DNA of 64,000 nt, taken from Leptasterias polaris (Eukaryota > Echinodermata > Asteroidea > Forcipulatida > Asteriidae). A program made the position numbers and the translations under genes. Each line of letters opens with the position of its first letter. Positions within the stretch are counted from its first letter, which is position 1. Below are positions 26,601-41,600 of this stretch, piece by piece. The notes under the pieces were generated by a model. It saw only the letters and a program-made list of their open reading frames with translations. It was not told the DNA's origin and did not search any database. Location of the stretch: assembly GCA_037783415.1 (NCBI GenBank), contig JAZGTN010000025.1:5563501-5627500 (forward strand), read 5' to 3'.

Positions 26601-29600
26601 TCCATTTTTCATGTCAGTTTTGTGTACCAGTCATTTTCCAATAGACAGAATCCTAAACAGAAGTGGGACAAAACACTACAAGTTCCTAACTTCAGGTTAA
26701 ATCGGTGTAAAATGCCACTGTGTTTGATCCCTAAAAGTGCATTTTGTGTCAAAAAGTTCGATGACGTCACATTTAAAATGGTTTTGCACATTCTTTCAAA
26801 GAGACTTTCTAGTTGAATCCTGAGGTTTTTATGCTATTAATTCAATTAAAACAGCATTGACCTTTTGACTGATTTGGCAACTCGTAATAATAAGATCGAT
26901 CTAGTGTGAACTCTGACCCCTTGGAAGTTTCTCACGTACTCTAAGCATATTCATTCTGGACGTAATAGACACGACGTTTCGATGAACTGGTCTTCATTTG
27001 TTTCCACTTCAAATCCTATTGGTAAAAACCCACTATTTGGTACAACTGTTTAATATACGTAATACATACCCTTCTGGATAAAGTACAAGTGAGACGATAG
27101 CCCAGGAACCAACGAAAACCACTGGTAGACCTGTAAAAGAACGATAGTGGTAAGTAGTAATGTTTATGCAGGAACGCAGCTTCTCCTCATGCCGAGGTTG
27201 TTATTCCCCATGAAACTTAAAACAAAACTTTCAATTTAGTATAAATTGTACGGAGCTCTGGAAGTGCCATCCAACTGGTTCAGATACTAACATTATTATA
27301 GTGCAGAATTATGTCATCATAAACTTAAGATGACATCTTGAGATGACCGGGATTCGAACCCACACTCTGCCGCTGACAACACCAGAGCTTAGGTCCGTTG
27401 AAATAGACCGCTCGGCTACGATAGGCAATTTCTCCTCGCGTTAAGGTTGTTATTCACCATAAAACTTTAAACAAACTTTGAATTTGCGTAAATTGTACGG
27501 AGTTCTGGAAGTGATACTAACATAATTTACTGCAGGATGATGACATCATAATCTTATGATGACGACATCCTGAGGATGCCGACACATTCAAAGTAGAATT
27601 TCGTTTTCCAAATATATTCAATCTCGGTATGACGACATCCTGAAAGTGAGATGTTGTCTTCCCAAGATATTATAATGTAACTTGAGTTTTCGACATTTTT
27701 AGGATGCTATCATCTCGTGATAAATTGTCACAGAAAGTCCCCATCTTACTTTCATGATGTCGACATCCTAAGATAAAATATATCGGGAAGACGACATCTT
27801 ACTTTAGGATGTCGTCATTCTGAGATAAATCATCTCAATAATGTCGTCACACAACGTTTATGATGTCATTACCCTCCAGTAAATTATCCCAGAATCGTAA
27901 CATGGCTCATCCGGAGCTCCGTAGAAGTGAACAAAGCTTACCCCATCCAATGATACAGTAGACCCAGAACTTGATCTTGTCGGCGTCTATTCGAAGAGCG
28001 AACACCACCAGTGTGTGCAGGTAGAGGCCCTCAACGAACATCCAGAAGTAGTTGGTTAACTCGAGATAAAAGAGGAGTGTCACCGAGATCCGTGACAGGT
28101 GCTACGGAAGGAATTAAACTTAAAAATGGCGACCGAGTACAATAACTTAATACCGACTTGCTATTGGTGGCATACCATACACTGCAAAAACTAGGGTGTT
28201 AAAATTGACACCATGGGTGTTGTCACTTGTAGATACCGAAGAGAGAATCAAAATTTACATCAAAGGGTGTTAAAATAACACTAGTGTAATTGTGTGTGTT
28301 TTTTAAAGCAAAAGCTGACGTCCCCAACGTAAAGAATTAAACATAGTGAAAAAGGCGATAATTTGAAGATGAGTTGTTTTTGTTCAATTGATTTAAATCC
28401 CCTAGGAGCGGAAATACCCACATGTATTGATTTGCGGGGGACGGGAGGGGTGTTGGAAACCTCAGAACCTAGCACAGGCTGTCAGAAAGACATCTGGAAA
28501 CCTGCTACAAAAACACGGATGGCTACACTTTATTCAAGGGTTATACCCGGGGTTGGTCTGTACTCTGTATATGTCTGTACAATTTTGTGCAGGAAGTACA
28601 GATATTTTTCAGCCCCTCAAAAACAAAAACTACAACAAACAAACAAAACAATCTCGAACCTGATCCCCCCTTTTTTATGAATGGTCCAGTTAAGGATACC
28701 AAGGACTTCATCAGAGGGTTAAATCTGTGTAGGTCTGTATGTCTATACAATTTTTGTGCACGAAGTATATGAGTGAACATTTTATTCATCCCCTCAGCTA
28801 CACAAACCAGGGACCTGACCCCCCCCCCCAGATATGTGGAATAGTCCAATCTAGGAAATCAAGGCATTTAGCTCTCCCAGGTCATTGCAATTTGTAGAAA
28901 CAGTGAAACAAATAAAATTTGCCATGATTTAGTGCTACCTCCGCTCGGGTGTTGAATAAAGTGATAGTTTATCCCTTGGATGTTTATTGTACATAAGTTT
29001 TGCTTGTGGTGAATCCACTTACCAATCCTTCGGAACCGACAATCGCATACTGTGCAAAGTACACTAGGTACTTCAGCATAAATGAACTGATGAGGTGCCA
29101 GTGTATCCGGTTCCTTGTACAGTGAAGGGTTCTGCAGAGGTAAGAAGTTCACCAAATAGAAGAAGTCAATAAATATTAGCTACGGTAATCCCTACATTGA
29201 TACTTGGTTTTTGGAGGGAAAAAATTCATCGCAATCGTCTGATTTTCGACAAAAAAATAACGATCAGAAAATTTGTTGATCGCGTGCAAGCAACATTTTG
29301 GAGGTCTTCAAATGCCGCTTTTTCGACTTTTGTATAATTTTCTATGACAGGTTTGTACTTGTGTGAGCTGTATAATCATTTAGAGTAAAAATATGATTTT
29401 ACCTTTGTTATTTAACAATAATGTAATTTGTAAAGCCTAAAGGGGTTATTCAAAAGGGCCATAAAAGAGAATTAAGGTTTCTTGTAAATCCAGTTAGATA
29501 ATATATCCAATATTTTGGAAGATGTTTAGTTCTAAACTTGCAGTTATACACCCAAACCAACCTTACCTTGAGCAAAAAAATATTAGGAAGGCAATGAAGC

Positions 29601-32600
29601 ACGCCGCTAGTGACAGAGCGTAACCCAAGTTGTTCAGAATCAAAAGAGGCTGTTAGAATACAATAAAACGAAAGTAAAATTTCGGATTTTAACACAGAGA
29701 TGTTTCTCCTATATCAAATAGTTCGACATTATTAGTATTTATTGTTAATATTTTAGATTTATAGTGACATCAAGGATGCTTTGGGGGCCTGTTGAAACCT
29801 GTAAACAAGGGTGGTCGCTATGTGAACCAGAAACACCGGGGTTAACCCTTACTTTTCCACATGTGTTCTATGTTATTTTACGTGTACTACCGATCCCAGT
29901 CCACGGGACATACGGCTACATCCGAAGGACTAAGTATTTATGGTAAAGTATCTTGCTCAAGTTAGTGTTACGACCGGGACTCAAACGCACACCCTGGTGC
30001 TTGAGTCCGGCGTTTTTATCCGCTCAGCCACGGTAAGCCATAATAGGACATTGCAACCGTTCATGGTTATACAATAGCAGACTTAATCAGCAGAAATTTT
30101 TCAAGAAGGTTTGATATAAGATATTATAACGGATCACATGTTTCAGTGTCCGTCATTAGTCATGCTGGACGTTTGAATTACTAAGTGGTGATATATGATT
30201 GGTGGCGCCCCATACTTACCAAACAATGGACGCATCGACACGATCCCGACAAATACATTGTTTCAATACTGGCTTCATCCCAAGTAGCGTTGGAATAACA
30301 TGTTTTGTGTACTGGTGAAGGTAACAGAAAGATAACACATACAATGTTAATTAGTCACCAAACAACAAGTTTCATAATTTCCAAATAAAGGAACATAAAA
30401 GAGGTAGAAATACTACTCGAGTACTTACCCAATGCAACCTCATGCATGTCGAGGGGGCAGATCTGTTCCACCTTTGTGTTGGGCGGCGTAGTTGGCCAGC
30501 AAAGGAGCCCATCGAAAAAAAATTGACAAGAGAAGTCTGCAGGGAAAACAAACACAACGTGTAACAATTATAAGTTAACCGTCATTAAAGGAATTAGATT
30601 GTTTTATTTAAGGTATTTTACAGGATTGGTAGAGCTGACAGCGTAGTTGCAGACAGTGCTCATGTTTCTTGGGATCAAGTATATAAATAATAAACAACCT
30701 GCGAAAGTATGGACTTCCGTTGTGAAAAAGGTGAAAAACCATGCACAAATTTCAGCAACGTGTGTGTCACTTCGTAACAACGGAGGTCCACGCGCACCAC
30801 ACACACAAGTTTTGTGTCAGTTCGTAATTTATTTTTTAAAAAATTACTCGAGCTTGATGCATTATATTAGTAATGTATCAATTCATGAACATGAAAATTG
30901 TCACCTTCGTGCAAAGTTTGCAATGCATAACAACCGTAGTTAAGAAAGTATAGCTCTTGAAGCTTTGATAGTTCATTACATTGTAGGCCATGCCGAACGG
31001 TGTTATAAACTTGTACGAAACTGGTTTGTACCCACTGTGTCAGCTGGTGGCGTTAATGACGATATGTCCATAGTTAATGTAATGATTATCGACTACAAAA
31101 ACATTGAAAGTGTGTCAATATTTAACCTTTAAATTGTACATGTTATTCCTATGGGGGAAGTGAGAGAGCTTAAGTATAGAGAACAAAATAATGTAGGAAT
31201 TGTCAACTTTAATAATATTCATCAATGCGTCTGTAGTGACGATCAGTACGTGTCTGCCAGGCGCGCACACCCCACCCTAAAACGTGACTCTTGCGGGCTT
31301 CATCGAACTAAAAGGCGCTCCTTCGTGGTGCTTACGGACACGTTCCCAAGTATGGGAAGGAGGATGACAATGAAATATGTAACGTTATTAGAACCCAGGC
31401 AACTGTTATTAATGTCTCTAGGGTCACGGACGTGATCTCTCCGGTCAACGACAAATATCAACGAGCACTAGCAAAGGTAAGGAAGCTTTAAGGGGAGAAT
31501 TCAACTATACAGCGAATTCAGTTGAGAACGAGTGGTATGTCCCGCACGCTTCCTCATATTTTGATAATGTAAATTGGTAAAATCAGTTACATGAATTCCC
31601 AGGTGGTATGGGTCATGTTTAATTTAATAGGTTGACGGCATTTTATGTTTTCATTCCGTGAGACATCGAGGGGCCTTTGGGGAATTTGCATCTGAATTTT
31701 TTTTACATATGAGAAACCACGTGCCTTTGTTGGCTAAAAGCGTCTGAAACATAACACATACAACACCCCCTTTTCAGGAAAATTTTTAAGGGATTTTTTG
31801 TAAGTGAATACTTGAGCTTTTGGAAGTAAGAAAACAAAATACAAGAGTACAAGTGTACACTACAAAGTATTCTAATATCCGAGTACTGAAGCCAACAGCC
31901 GGGCACCACGTACTTGGATCTCTGAGTATGAGTGCGTGTACAAAACTTTATAAAGAATATACTGCAAAGAAAGGTCTGAAACTGTTATTGTTCTTGTTGT
32001 GAATACCGGTACACCAAAGACAGCTTCAATTTTTACTTTTACCACATATTTATTCTTCGGTTCCTTGGAAATCAATTAATGTAGGAAAGCAGAAAGTAAT
32101 GTAGTATTTTGACCACGATTACTCAACATAGAGTGTGAGTATATGTTTCAAGTACATGACTTTGAGTAGAGGTTATTTTTCAGTCGAGTACCAAGTATAG
32201 ATAGTTCCCAGTAGACGCCATCTTTACGGGCAAATCGCATTTTGGCTTGCAGGCGCGTCAAGCGCTCAAATTATTAACGCAGCCGCGTCGTTCACTAACC
32301 AATCATGCAATGAGTTTTGTGAACTGTGCGCGTGCTGCACGCCGTTCTCACGCGTAACGCATGACTGTGTGTTCCAAATTGCCCGTAAAGATGGCCGACT
32401 TACGTCATACTGCAACCTATCTATATAGACTGTGAGTTCTAGTATTGGGCTTGCCGAGTACTAGTATGAGTAAAAGTAAGCCTACCATCTAAACGGTACT
32501 CGAGTAGTACTCGATTACAAATACCGAGCGAGTACAAAACCACTGGTTTGCGTGGTCATTTTAATGGGCATTATTTTTAGCTTTTAGCTGTACCGGTGAT

Positions 32601-35600
32601 ACGGTACAGTATAAGTGTTAACTATAAATGTTTATTTCTCTAAACTAACTTGAGGGATGAAATTAGGAGCTTGGTGCCGAGTCTTCCCGATACACACATT
32701 ACCCCTTCAGTGCCCCACTGGGTTTTGTTTCTGATTTTCCTTCATGCACTTAAAAGCGTAAATCTCTGGCTCTGGGGACTTCAGCTCAAGGTGCGAATTG
32801 TTAAGTACCTTGGAAAATTATCGGTCCCTGGGAAAAAAAAATATAAACCTACCCAGAGAATCTTCATGGCCTGTAATCTCTCATTCACGGTAAACAGCAT
32901 ATATTTTCAACTATGCATCCCTGTGGAGACATAATGTTCTTTCTTATGTCCTTGTACGCAATATCTTCCCATAGACTTTGTACACAATATTTCTTGTGGA
33001 GCATCCTAGTCGTATAGAATTCCCCTATATGGAGACCTTATGTTTGAAGGGGTTATAGTTGAAGGGGTTCGCCCCGGTGTTTCTGGCATTGTTAGCAATT
33101 CCATGTGCATAAACGACCCAACCCGTGTGACCCCTGAGAGGGGGTGTTGGTGCAGTACTGTATCCACCAAGACAATATATTACCCCCAAGTATTGGACAT
33201 TTAAACGTGCGCTACATGTTCGTTGCATTAATAAAAAAATAATATTAGCTGTATTGGAAAGTCCAAAAGGCCGATCTTCATAGGGAAGGAAGAGTGGAGA
33301 GGGGGAATCCCCAAGCGGCGATTTTGATGTATACTTCATAGTTATTGGTTCACAGTCAACCTTTAGGGAAATGTCTCCCCACCCTTCCCTTGAAATCTCG
33401 TATATATTCTCCCGACTTTCACGGGCTAATAAAGGGAGCACACCCACAGCCGTGGCGACATAGATACGTCCGCGGATCCCAGCAGACTGCACCCGTCAAA
33501 TTCACGTTCCTTTTTACCAAATTGATGACCTAGATTCATCAACTGTTCAAATGGACACGGTGTTAAATTTCATCCTTTCGGGAACACGAAACAAAACTCC
33601 AATCAGTGGTCTTTATTACCAAGCCAGAACCGACTTCATCACTAGACATCATCCCTTCAAACATCTCCAATCGACCCCCATCGCGTGACTCTACACATTC
33701 GTTCATTACAGATACCGACCAGAAGTAACTGACATTCAAGTGTCCATAAACTGCAGTTATGAAATTTACTCCATCATGATTGAAGCACGGTCAGGTCTCA
33801 TGAGTAACATTAATATCATATTTTGACAGATTGATTTCGTCCATGGGTCTTTGCAGATTACATCTACGTGATGAGTTCGGATCAAATCACACTTTCCTAG
33901 CAGCTTCTCTGAGCAATACCTTGTTTTCCCCCGAGGCAAACGAAGATATCATTTTGTAGTGAGACTCAGTTTTAACACTTGTTGTTATGCCACGGATGTG
34001 TAACTGTTATTGTAAACAACCATAATGATGACGTCCAAACAAATGAAGTCAAAACAAAGAAATAATCTACTTGCCGTGTTGAAGAAATGAAATGAATCGA
34101 GTTGTTGACCAATTTGGGGCATTGCAAGAGCATTAGCAACATAAAGAGGGCATGACTTTCTCTGCTTCAAAAGTTAAAAACAGGTCATGCTAGACCTTTG
34201 TATCAATTTGAAAACATTGTGATAACAATAACAATAACAAATAACGATATTATATTCTGCTATTCCGTGGCAAATTGGAAATGAATGTCGATTGTTTCTC
34301 AGTATATTACAGGATAAGATAGGGAAACAAACATCATGGGTCTATTTTCGTCAGAATGCTTACTGATTACAGATCTCAAATTAGAACAATTGTTTTCCTG
34401 TGAAATATTACCTTCTGAGATGAGGACATATTCCAGAAAACCATATCTACCAACAAAAACGCAACATCTGATTTCGGTTGTTAAAGCAAACATTTAGGAC
34501 AATGTGTTCGCATGCTGAAAATTGTCCATGGTTTTTTCGTCACTATTTTCTCCTGACCCACACAATGGAGTGAGCCCAAAATTGTCACAATATTTGATCA
34601 TATGGTTGATCACACTAAACATGAGCACTGTCCTTTACTATATTTTGTCAGCTGTACCAATCCCGCATAACATCTTTAATTAAAATCAAAGGGAATTGAC
34701 CAGTGGGAAAACACCTGTTTTCTGAGTTATAGATTAACCCCGAAAAAATTAAACGATGGCGAAAGGGATCAAAGTATTCAAAGGGGTTGGTAAGAAAGTT
34801 CGGGCCTGGATGGAAAACTCTGATAAAATAATTCTTTATGACCGAGCCAAGTCAAAAAGAAACTCCCCCTATTTCAGACAACTTTACCAAACAAAACACC
34901 CACCCAAATAAAATAAAATAAAAAACAAAAAAAACAAACCCCACGTGCCTCTGTACATACTTGTAAGGGACATTCGTATAATATACACCCCAGGTCAACT
35001 GTGAAAAAGGTTGTGCCAAACCACCCGCTGAAAGAAAATAGAAAATAAGAAACGGACAAAAACAAAAACATTCAAAACTGAGACTTTATCGTCAATAACA
35101 TGTATCAAGTCTGGTGAGTTGCCAAAGACAATTAAAACAATTTTTTAATAGAGAAGAGAAGTTTATCGCACATCGTGTTATATTATTTGTTATTGTTTAA
35201 ATATTTATTTGTATTGTCTTTTACATCAGCAAGTTCGCGATTCGTTGAAAAACAAAAGATTTCGAAACGATTATTTTATTCACAAACACTTGAAAGCGGA
35301 TCGGGATCAATGGTTGTTATACTCTTGGAAGAACTGCATGAGATTGCGAACGAATATATATATAGCATTGTAGCTCTCATTACATCCAGGTCAGGAGTGT
35401 CAACATCGTTACGAGTGGAGCTAATCGAGTTGTTGTCGATCGTAGCCAAGCGCCATGTCGGCCGTACCTCGCCAGAGCATTACCGGTCGTGCATGAACGC
35501 CGTGTGGAATGACTTAAATCGCGGCGAGTATTTTTGGTGGGAAACTGCGTAGAGAAATGTACAAAGGTACAATGTGAAAGTTTACGTACGGTTTCTGACG

Positions 35601-38600
35601 CGAGGTTATTCTTTCTCGATCACAACTGATATGTTCCTGGCGCGTTTTTTATACAGAATCGACTTTTGTTTTAAGTACAGGCTTAGGTTTGTCCTTCCAA
35701 TATAGTATTGATATTTGGAATTTGTATGCATGGTGTATGTATCGATTCAGGGGGTTTTGTTTCTACATTTCTGAACTGACCTAGTTTCTCTCTGGATAGA
35801 CGATGAGCTTAAACTCTTTGATCTTATTAGAACCAATGTACTTCATAGTGGTTTTTGTTTATGGAAACAAGATAAATTGACTACCCAACTATACTTTGTT
35901 TTGAATCGAGTTAAAATAAAGCACGAACTCAGAAGTACGTACACAAACAATGTCTTCCAAACAATCAAGATTAAAAATAGCTGTACGATTCCTGTAACAC
36001 CTGTGCAATTTCACGCAACACAGACTTTTACTATTTCTAGTTTGTTATAGCGAGTTAAGTGTATAGGCTCAAAACATTTAATAACTTCCATGTAATTCTT
36101 ATTTGTATGATACTACCAAAATTATCTAGACATAGGCCTACTAGATCTCAAATTCGTAAAACTTGGGAGTCGGTTCAAAATATTTTTATTTAATTTTATT
36201 TTTTTTGCTGTAGTTTATCGAGGCAAGTTAATTTTTTGAACATGACCATTTTGACGTGTAATGCAGAAACGCCGTGCAAGTTTGGTGACATTTATCTGCA
36301 CTGTTTTCTTGAGGTCCCTAAAGCCCCGCAACGTGAACATGCTCACGTACAAATGAAACTTAATGTTTAGAGGGAACTATAGACCTTATGCATTGACGTC
36401 ACCAAACCGCCATCTTAGAGGTAAACTGATGATGAAACAATGGAAACGCGCTGATTTGTACGCGCGGCGCACAGGATTGGCCAATGAACATCTTCCTTTT
36501 GACCTCTAGGTGAGGGCGCCCTACTCAAATGACGTCATATGCATAAGGTCTATTCTGTACCGTAACACGAAAACATAAATGCGCTAATGGTAAACAAACA
36601 CAAACAAAACAACAACAAAAAAACTCACGAATGTAGCCGAACTGTTACTACCAACGAAACGGGCAGCACAAGGCCTACAACAAATGGGAATTCTGCAAAG
36701 ACCTGACCAATGATTTCATTATAGAGTTACCCCCAGACATAGAAATGTCAGTGATAACGTTTGCGTGCTCAATCGGTAACATTTCTAAGCCGCTTGATTT
36801 CACCTGTACAACCCCCATCAACTGAAGCGGTGAAATTGTACAATCACGGCCCGGAAACGGCACAGGCAAAACCCAAGCTAAATGCGGCCCTTACGCCTCG
36901 CTTCTTTGCACTGACCTGAATTAGATTGTGTGGTCCCCACACTGTCAATACATAGAGGAGAAAGAACAACAACTACTTAGTTTGAGAAAGAAAACAATAA
37001 ATACAGCAGACTTGTCATGGATGTTGAAATATTTTAAATACCACACACAGAGATTCTTCTCAATTTTATAGGCGGAACACGCGTCACGTGTCATACTTAA
37101 TGTTGCCACTGCCGCAACGAACTTTAGTACATGAGTCCTATATTGATTAATATAGGACACTCGAGACACTTCGCAATATTTCTTCGCAGTATCGTTCCCC
37201 AAAATAGCCATTTCCGCCCGTTCGTCCCAACTAAACAAGATCACGGCGAACAAGGTTGCTCTCTAGATGGAGTCGTCCATGTGGTTGAGAGGTGTCAGAA
37301 TAAAATCTGTCGTACCCATTCCACTCGGCACCACTTCGTAAAATGGAACAGTCCAGATTCTACCTAGTGATGATATTTCGCGACAAAGAATCCATAATGC
37401 ATCAAATATGTGTACCCTTTCAGCGTGCGTATTTGCCTGTTATCAAGTTTGGCCGGTACCCTGTGTCCGTACACAATACTGACAATTCTATTTTCCATTT
37501 CATTCTATGGAACCAGTCTATTTTAACTTTTTGCCTCAGTTTAGCTTCAAAAAGTAAAATAAAAGAAAGATTGCTGTAAAATAGACACTGAAATTGCCGT
37601 AACAAATGTTTAATTATCTCAGTATGATGAGTTGTGGTGTTCATTGCTAGAGCCGGTGGATTATCAGTACTGGACGTTTCGATCAGTACGATCTGGGTGT
37701 CTTCATTAGAAAAGACTGACTCTGATGATAATTGGTGCACCTTGAAAAAAGAACATACACTGTCGGTGGGACATGATTTGTTCTGGACATAAACCTAGTG
37801 CATGTCTTCATATGAAACTATATTTTTCTCTCTGTGCATATATTCAGAGCAGATGATGCATGGTGACGCCGCCGCATAATTCACCAGTACAAATCTGATG
37901 AGGAATTCAACGAGAAATAGTGGATTAAGTAATTGAGTTCATTCACTTCAAATTATGGGGTTGTTTGCAGTTTCTTGCTGAGCAACAGATAGACTCTACG
38001 CACGGAGTACATGATTGAAGTGAACGGCACCAGTATTTATAAGAATAGTCAATATCAAAGAATAACTCTATGTGAAACATAGTATTTGCATTTCAAATAA
38101 GCCTTTCCGCCTTGATTTTGCATTCACAATTATGTTACGTGATTGCTTTTACGTCCGCAACAACATCAATATACGTAGGCCTATCATTTAGTCTCTATAA
38201 CAAGTTGGCAATCGGTAACTGGCATATTGAATTCCTCTTACGTCAGGCAGAGAAGTGTATGGTATACCACAGAGAAAGGATCAAGAAGTGTATGGTATAC
38301 AGACAATAGCATTATCTTATGGTAAAATCAAATTAGTAAAAGTATACTTGAGTACGCAAAACTTTCAACGGAGGTTTTATCAAATAAAACACCAATGCTT
38401 ATATCAATGCTTACATAAAATGCTTTACTAAACCCACGCAAAAGCTTAGGCGAGGCCATATGTTTAGTTGTTGAAGTTTCTGTTGCAACCTGGTGAATGC
38501 AGGAAAGGTTTCATGACGGTGGTTACGGAGTCGAGACCTGTACAAACTAGTTCATTTTATTGTTTTCCTAAGCTGGGTTGAACGACCTAACAGTACAAAA

Positions 38601-41600
38601 TAATGTTATCGAACTGACTAACATCTCGCTAGTTTACAGCACCGTTATATAATACACAATGCACCTACGGGCACTTGGAATTTGGTCGCAGCCAGGGGAA
38701 AATGTCATAGGACATCTTGCTCAAGTTTTACCCCTAGGCACTGTCAGGAGCGAGGGGTGTCTCTCCCAAAATAAATCCAGCCGTCAATTGTTAGTTTATG
38801 TAGAGGTACAGTATGACGTTCGAACCCCGTGGCTGTGTCAATATTACACGCGAACGGCACCCGGCTGGGCCTTAGATGACGTCCAATATTAATTCAACCT
38901 CAGTAAAACGCATCAAAGTGCCCCGAGCTCAGAAAACTGCATTTACCTTTTTCAACCTGCATAACCACAAAGCATACTGGTTGTGTGAATTATTACTTAC
39001 ACCCGCATCCCCAGTAAAAAGAGGAGAAAAAAATATATCAAAGCTGAAATCACGTACTTCTGGTGAAATTACTTTTCATCAAAGTCTAGCTACGACTCGA
39101 AATTGCATCAGACAATTGAGAAAAAGCAGCAGACCATGACTTAACTATACCCTCCAGATGTCTAAGGTTTTTCAGAATTGGAATTGACGAGTGAAATTGA
39201 GGAGAATTTTAGAGAGGAAGATTCAACCTAGATTGATTTTGCTCTACAGGGGGCGCTTTTATGCTGCGCTTCCCAGAGCTGTGTTTTGAGAGAGTTTCGA
39301 CAACGTACGATTTACAAGCCATTTTCGGTACAAGTAAAACGCATGCGCGCACAAAGAATGCCGGATTAACCTGCACAATGGGTTGAGCTGCATTAGGTTA
39401 AAAAAATGGCGTCCAGTAACCACGTGACCAAAGACAGTTGGTCCCTCTATGACGCAACTCTTTCAATACACAGCTCTTACGCTACTTATTAGCAGGCGGA
39501 TCTTTTGTATGTGGAAGAGAAGGGGGGGGGGGGGGGGGGGTGCAGCAAAAGAAGCTTTGCAGTGACGTCCACTGAAGTAGACTTGTCAAGCCAATTATTA
39601 AAACAGAAATTTGATACGCTTGCTTGCAGCAAACATTAAATTTATTTTCTGGATCCCTACTCTAAATTGATTATGTTGTGCCCTCACACCGGAGTCACCT
39701 GCAAGATTTGTTGTTATTTAATGAACCGCGTTTTGCAATGCCCTCTCCATTGTACATGCGTTCATGCTGCATAACATTCAGTGTACTCTTGAGGCTCCAC
39801 TACGAATGTACCTGTGCTTTTCTTGAATAAAAGTAGCAACATGTCCCCATGACAGCCTCAGTTCTCTAATAGGCACTAAGGGGGATTTACTACACATATT
39901 ATATCATAATACAATAACGTCATAGAACACTAGAATAACTTCAGCAATTGTAATTACTCGGTACGTCTACTGCCCTCTCCCGTCTCAAGTCTCCCATTTT
40001 CAATATCTTTGTTTAAGGGTGTCAGTCAGAAGCAACAATCAGTAACTGCCGTGTAGCCGGGAATCACAACCAAGTTTTACGACACAACGAGGAGGCAGCA
40101 GGAGAGGGATCACCTTAAGAGGATGTGGCATGATTAAAACAAAAGAAATACCCCCAAAACAATGATTCAAACACGATGGCAGTCCATCATAAGGTGAACA
40201 CCATACTTTTTATCACAGCTTTAGGCTACAATTGAGTAAAATGTGAAGCGTGCCGCGATAGCATCGTGTCAGAAGAGATCCACAAATTTAAACCCTTTAA
40301 TTTAAAGATTTTATGTGCAGTCGTCTTCTTATTAAACTACGGGCACCGATTGAATCTGTAAACAGACGCAATTGCCAACGATCTCCCAAAATATATATTT
40401 GCAGTAGAAAACAAAGAAGCGGGCGAGATCTTAATAAGCTCTATAAGTAAATAATTCTCGAAGTTTGAAAGTCTGAACAAATATGTTTAGATGGGGAGGC
40501 ATAACCTTCCAATCGGTGGTGAATCTTGAGAGAAGATGAGAAAATCATCTGCTGCATCACGGAGCTATTTCCTCCCGTCCTCTACTGTGCTAAGATAATA
40601 ACGACACATCTAGATTAAATCTGTCCTCGTAGCTCATCGGAGTACGGGGATCACTTCAATGATTACGCCGTAGAAACATCTCCATCAACGGGCAATATTA
40701 AGGCGAAGTGGGGGTGGGGGAATGGAATTACGTTGACAGCGAATCAGGCTTGATATTGAAAATGTCCTTCTCCCCACAGTTAAATTGAGCACTTTGTAAC
40801 GACCCGCTGAAGTATTTCCATTGGAAAGTTCAATTAATCAAATCACAGGCATCGCAATAGACTTGTTGGGTGGTTGAAACGGTTAGGCCCACTGGCACAC
40901 ACACGTATTTCACCAGAGTGCTGCCCCCAAGACGTTGCACATACCCTGGATTCTTTCCTCCTCGATCGAGCGAAAAACAACTCTTGGACACACACTCAAA
41001 CAGACCGTTCAGGAAAAGTGGGTCACTCCTTCGGGATATTTCCAAAAAAAAGTCCAGTTGGGGACTCGGTTCCTGTTTTGGAAAAACAGACAGCCGCTCG
41101 CTCGGCAAACGTCAAGTTGCTAAAATGACTGCGATCGATGGAAATATGGACTAGAGGGTGGAAATATCGCTTGCCAACCTAATGGTCCGCGGCTAAAAAT
41201 AGGCACCCGTTTCGTTTCTCGGTGTTTTGATTCGCAATTCGAATTTTCAGAAGAAACAGAAACGTGTTGGCAAATATTATTGAAGTCAGGTTAAAGGGGA
41301 TGGTATTCAGTCCATACATACCCACGAAAAATATAAATAAATAACCAAATAAAAATGAAGGTGTATAGAGCAAATCCGAACAAAAACAGCTTTACGACTG
41401 AATTTGTTTTGATAGTTCTCATCAACTCAATGCCAGAAGTACACTTGTCATTCTTTGTATGTATAAATTCTGGTTGTGAAGCCAAGGACTCTCAGAAAAG
41501 CGAACTTTATCACTGTTCTCCGTGGAGAGAAGACAAAAAGGGAAGTTTCAGTTTAGAAATGTGGGAGGAAAACTCCATCAGGGAAAACCCACGTAGGGAC

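Noticed and set aside
33025..33492. 155-codon minus-strand frame
   Set aside because: Longest unspliced frame nearby, but no motif, composition is not protein-like, and a SINE-tail fragment overlaps it.
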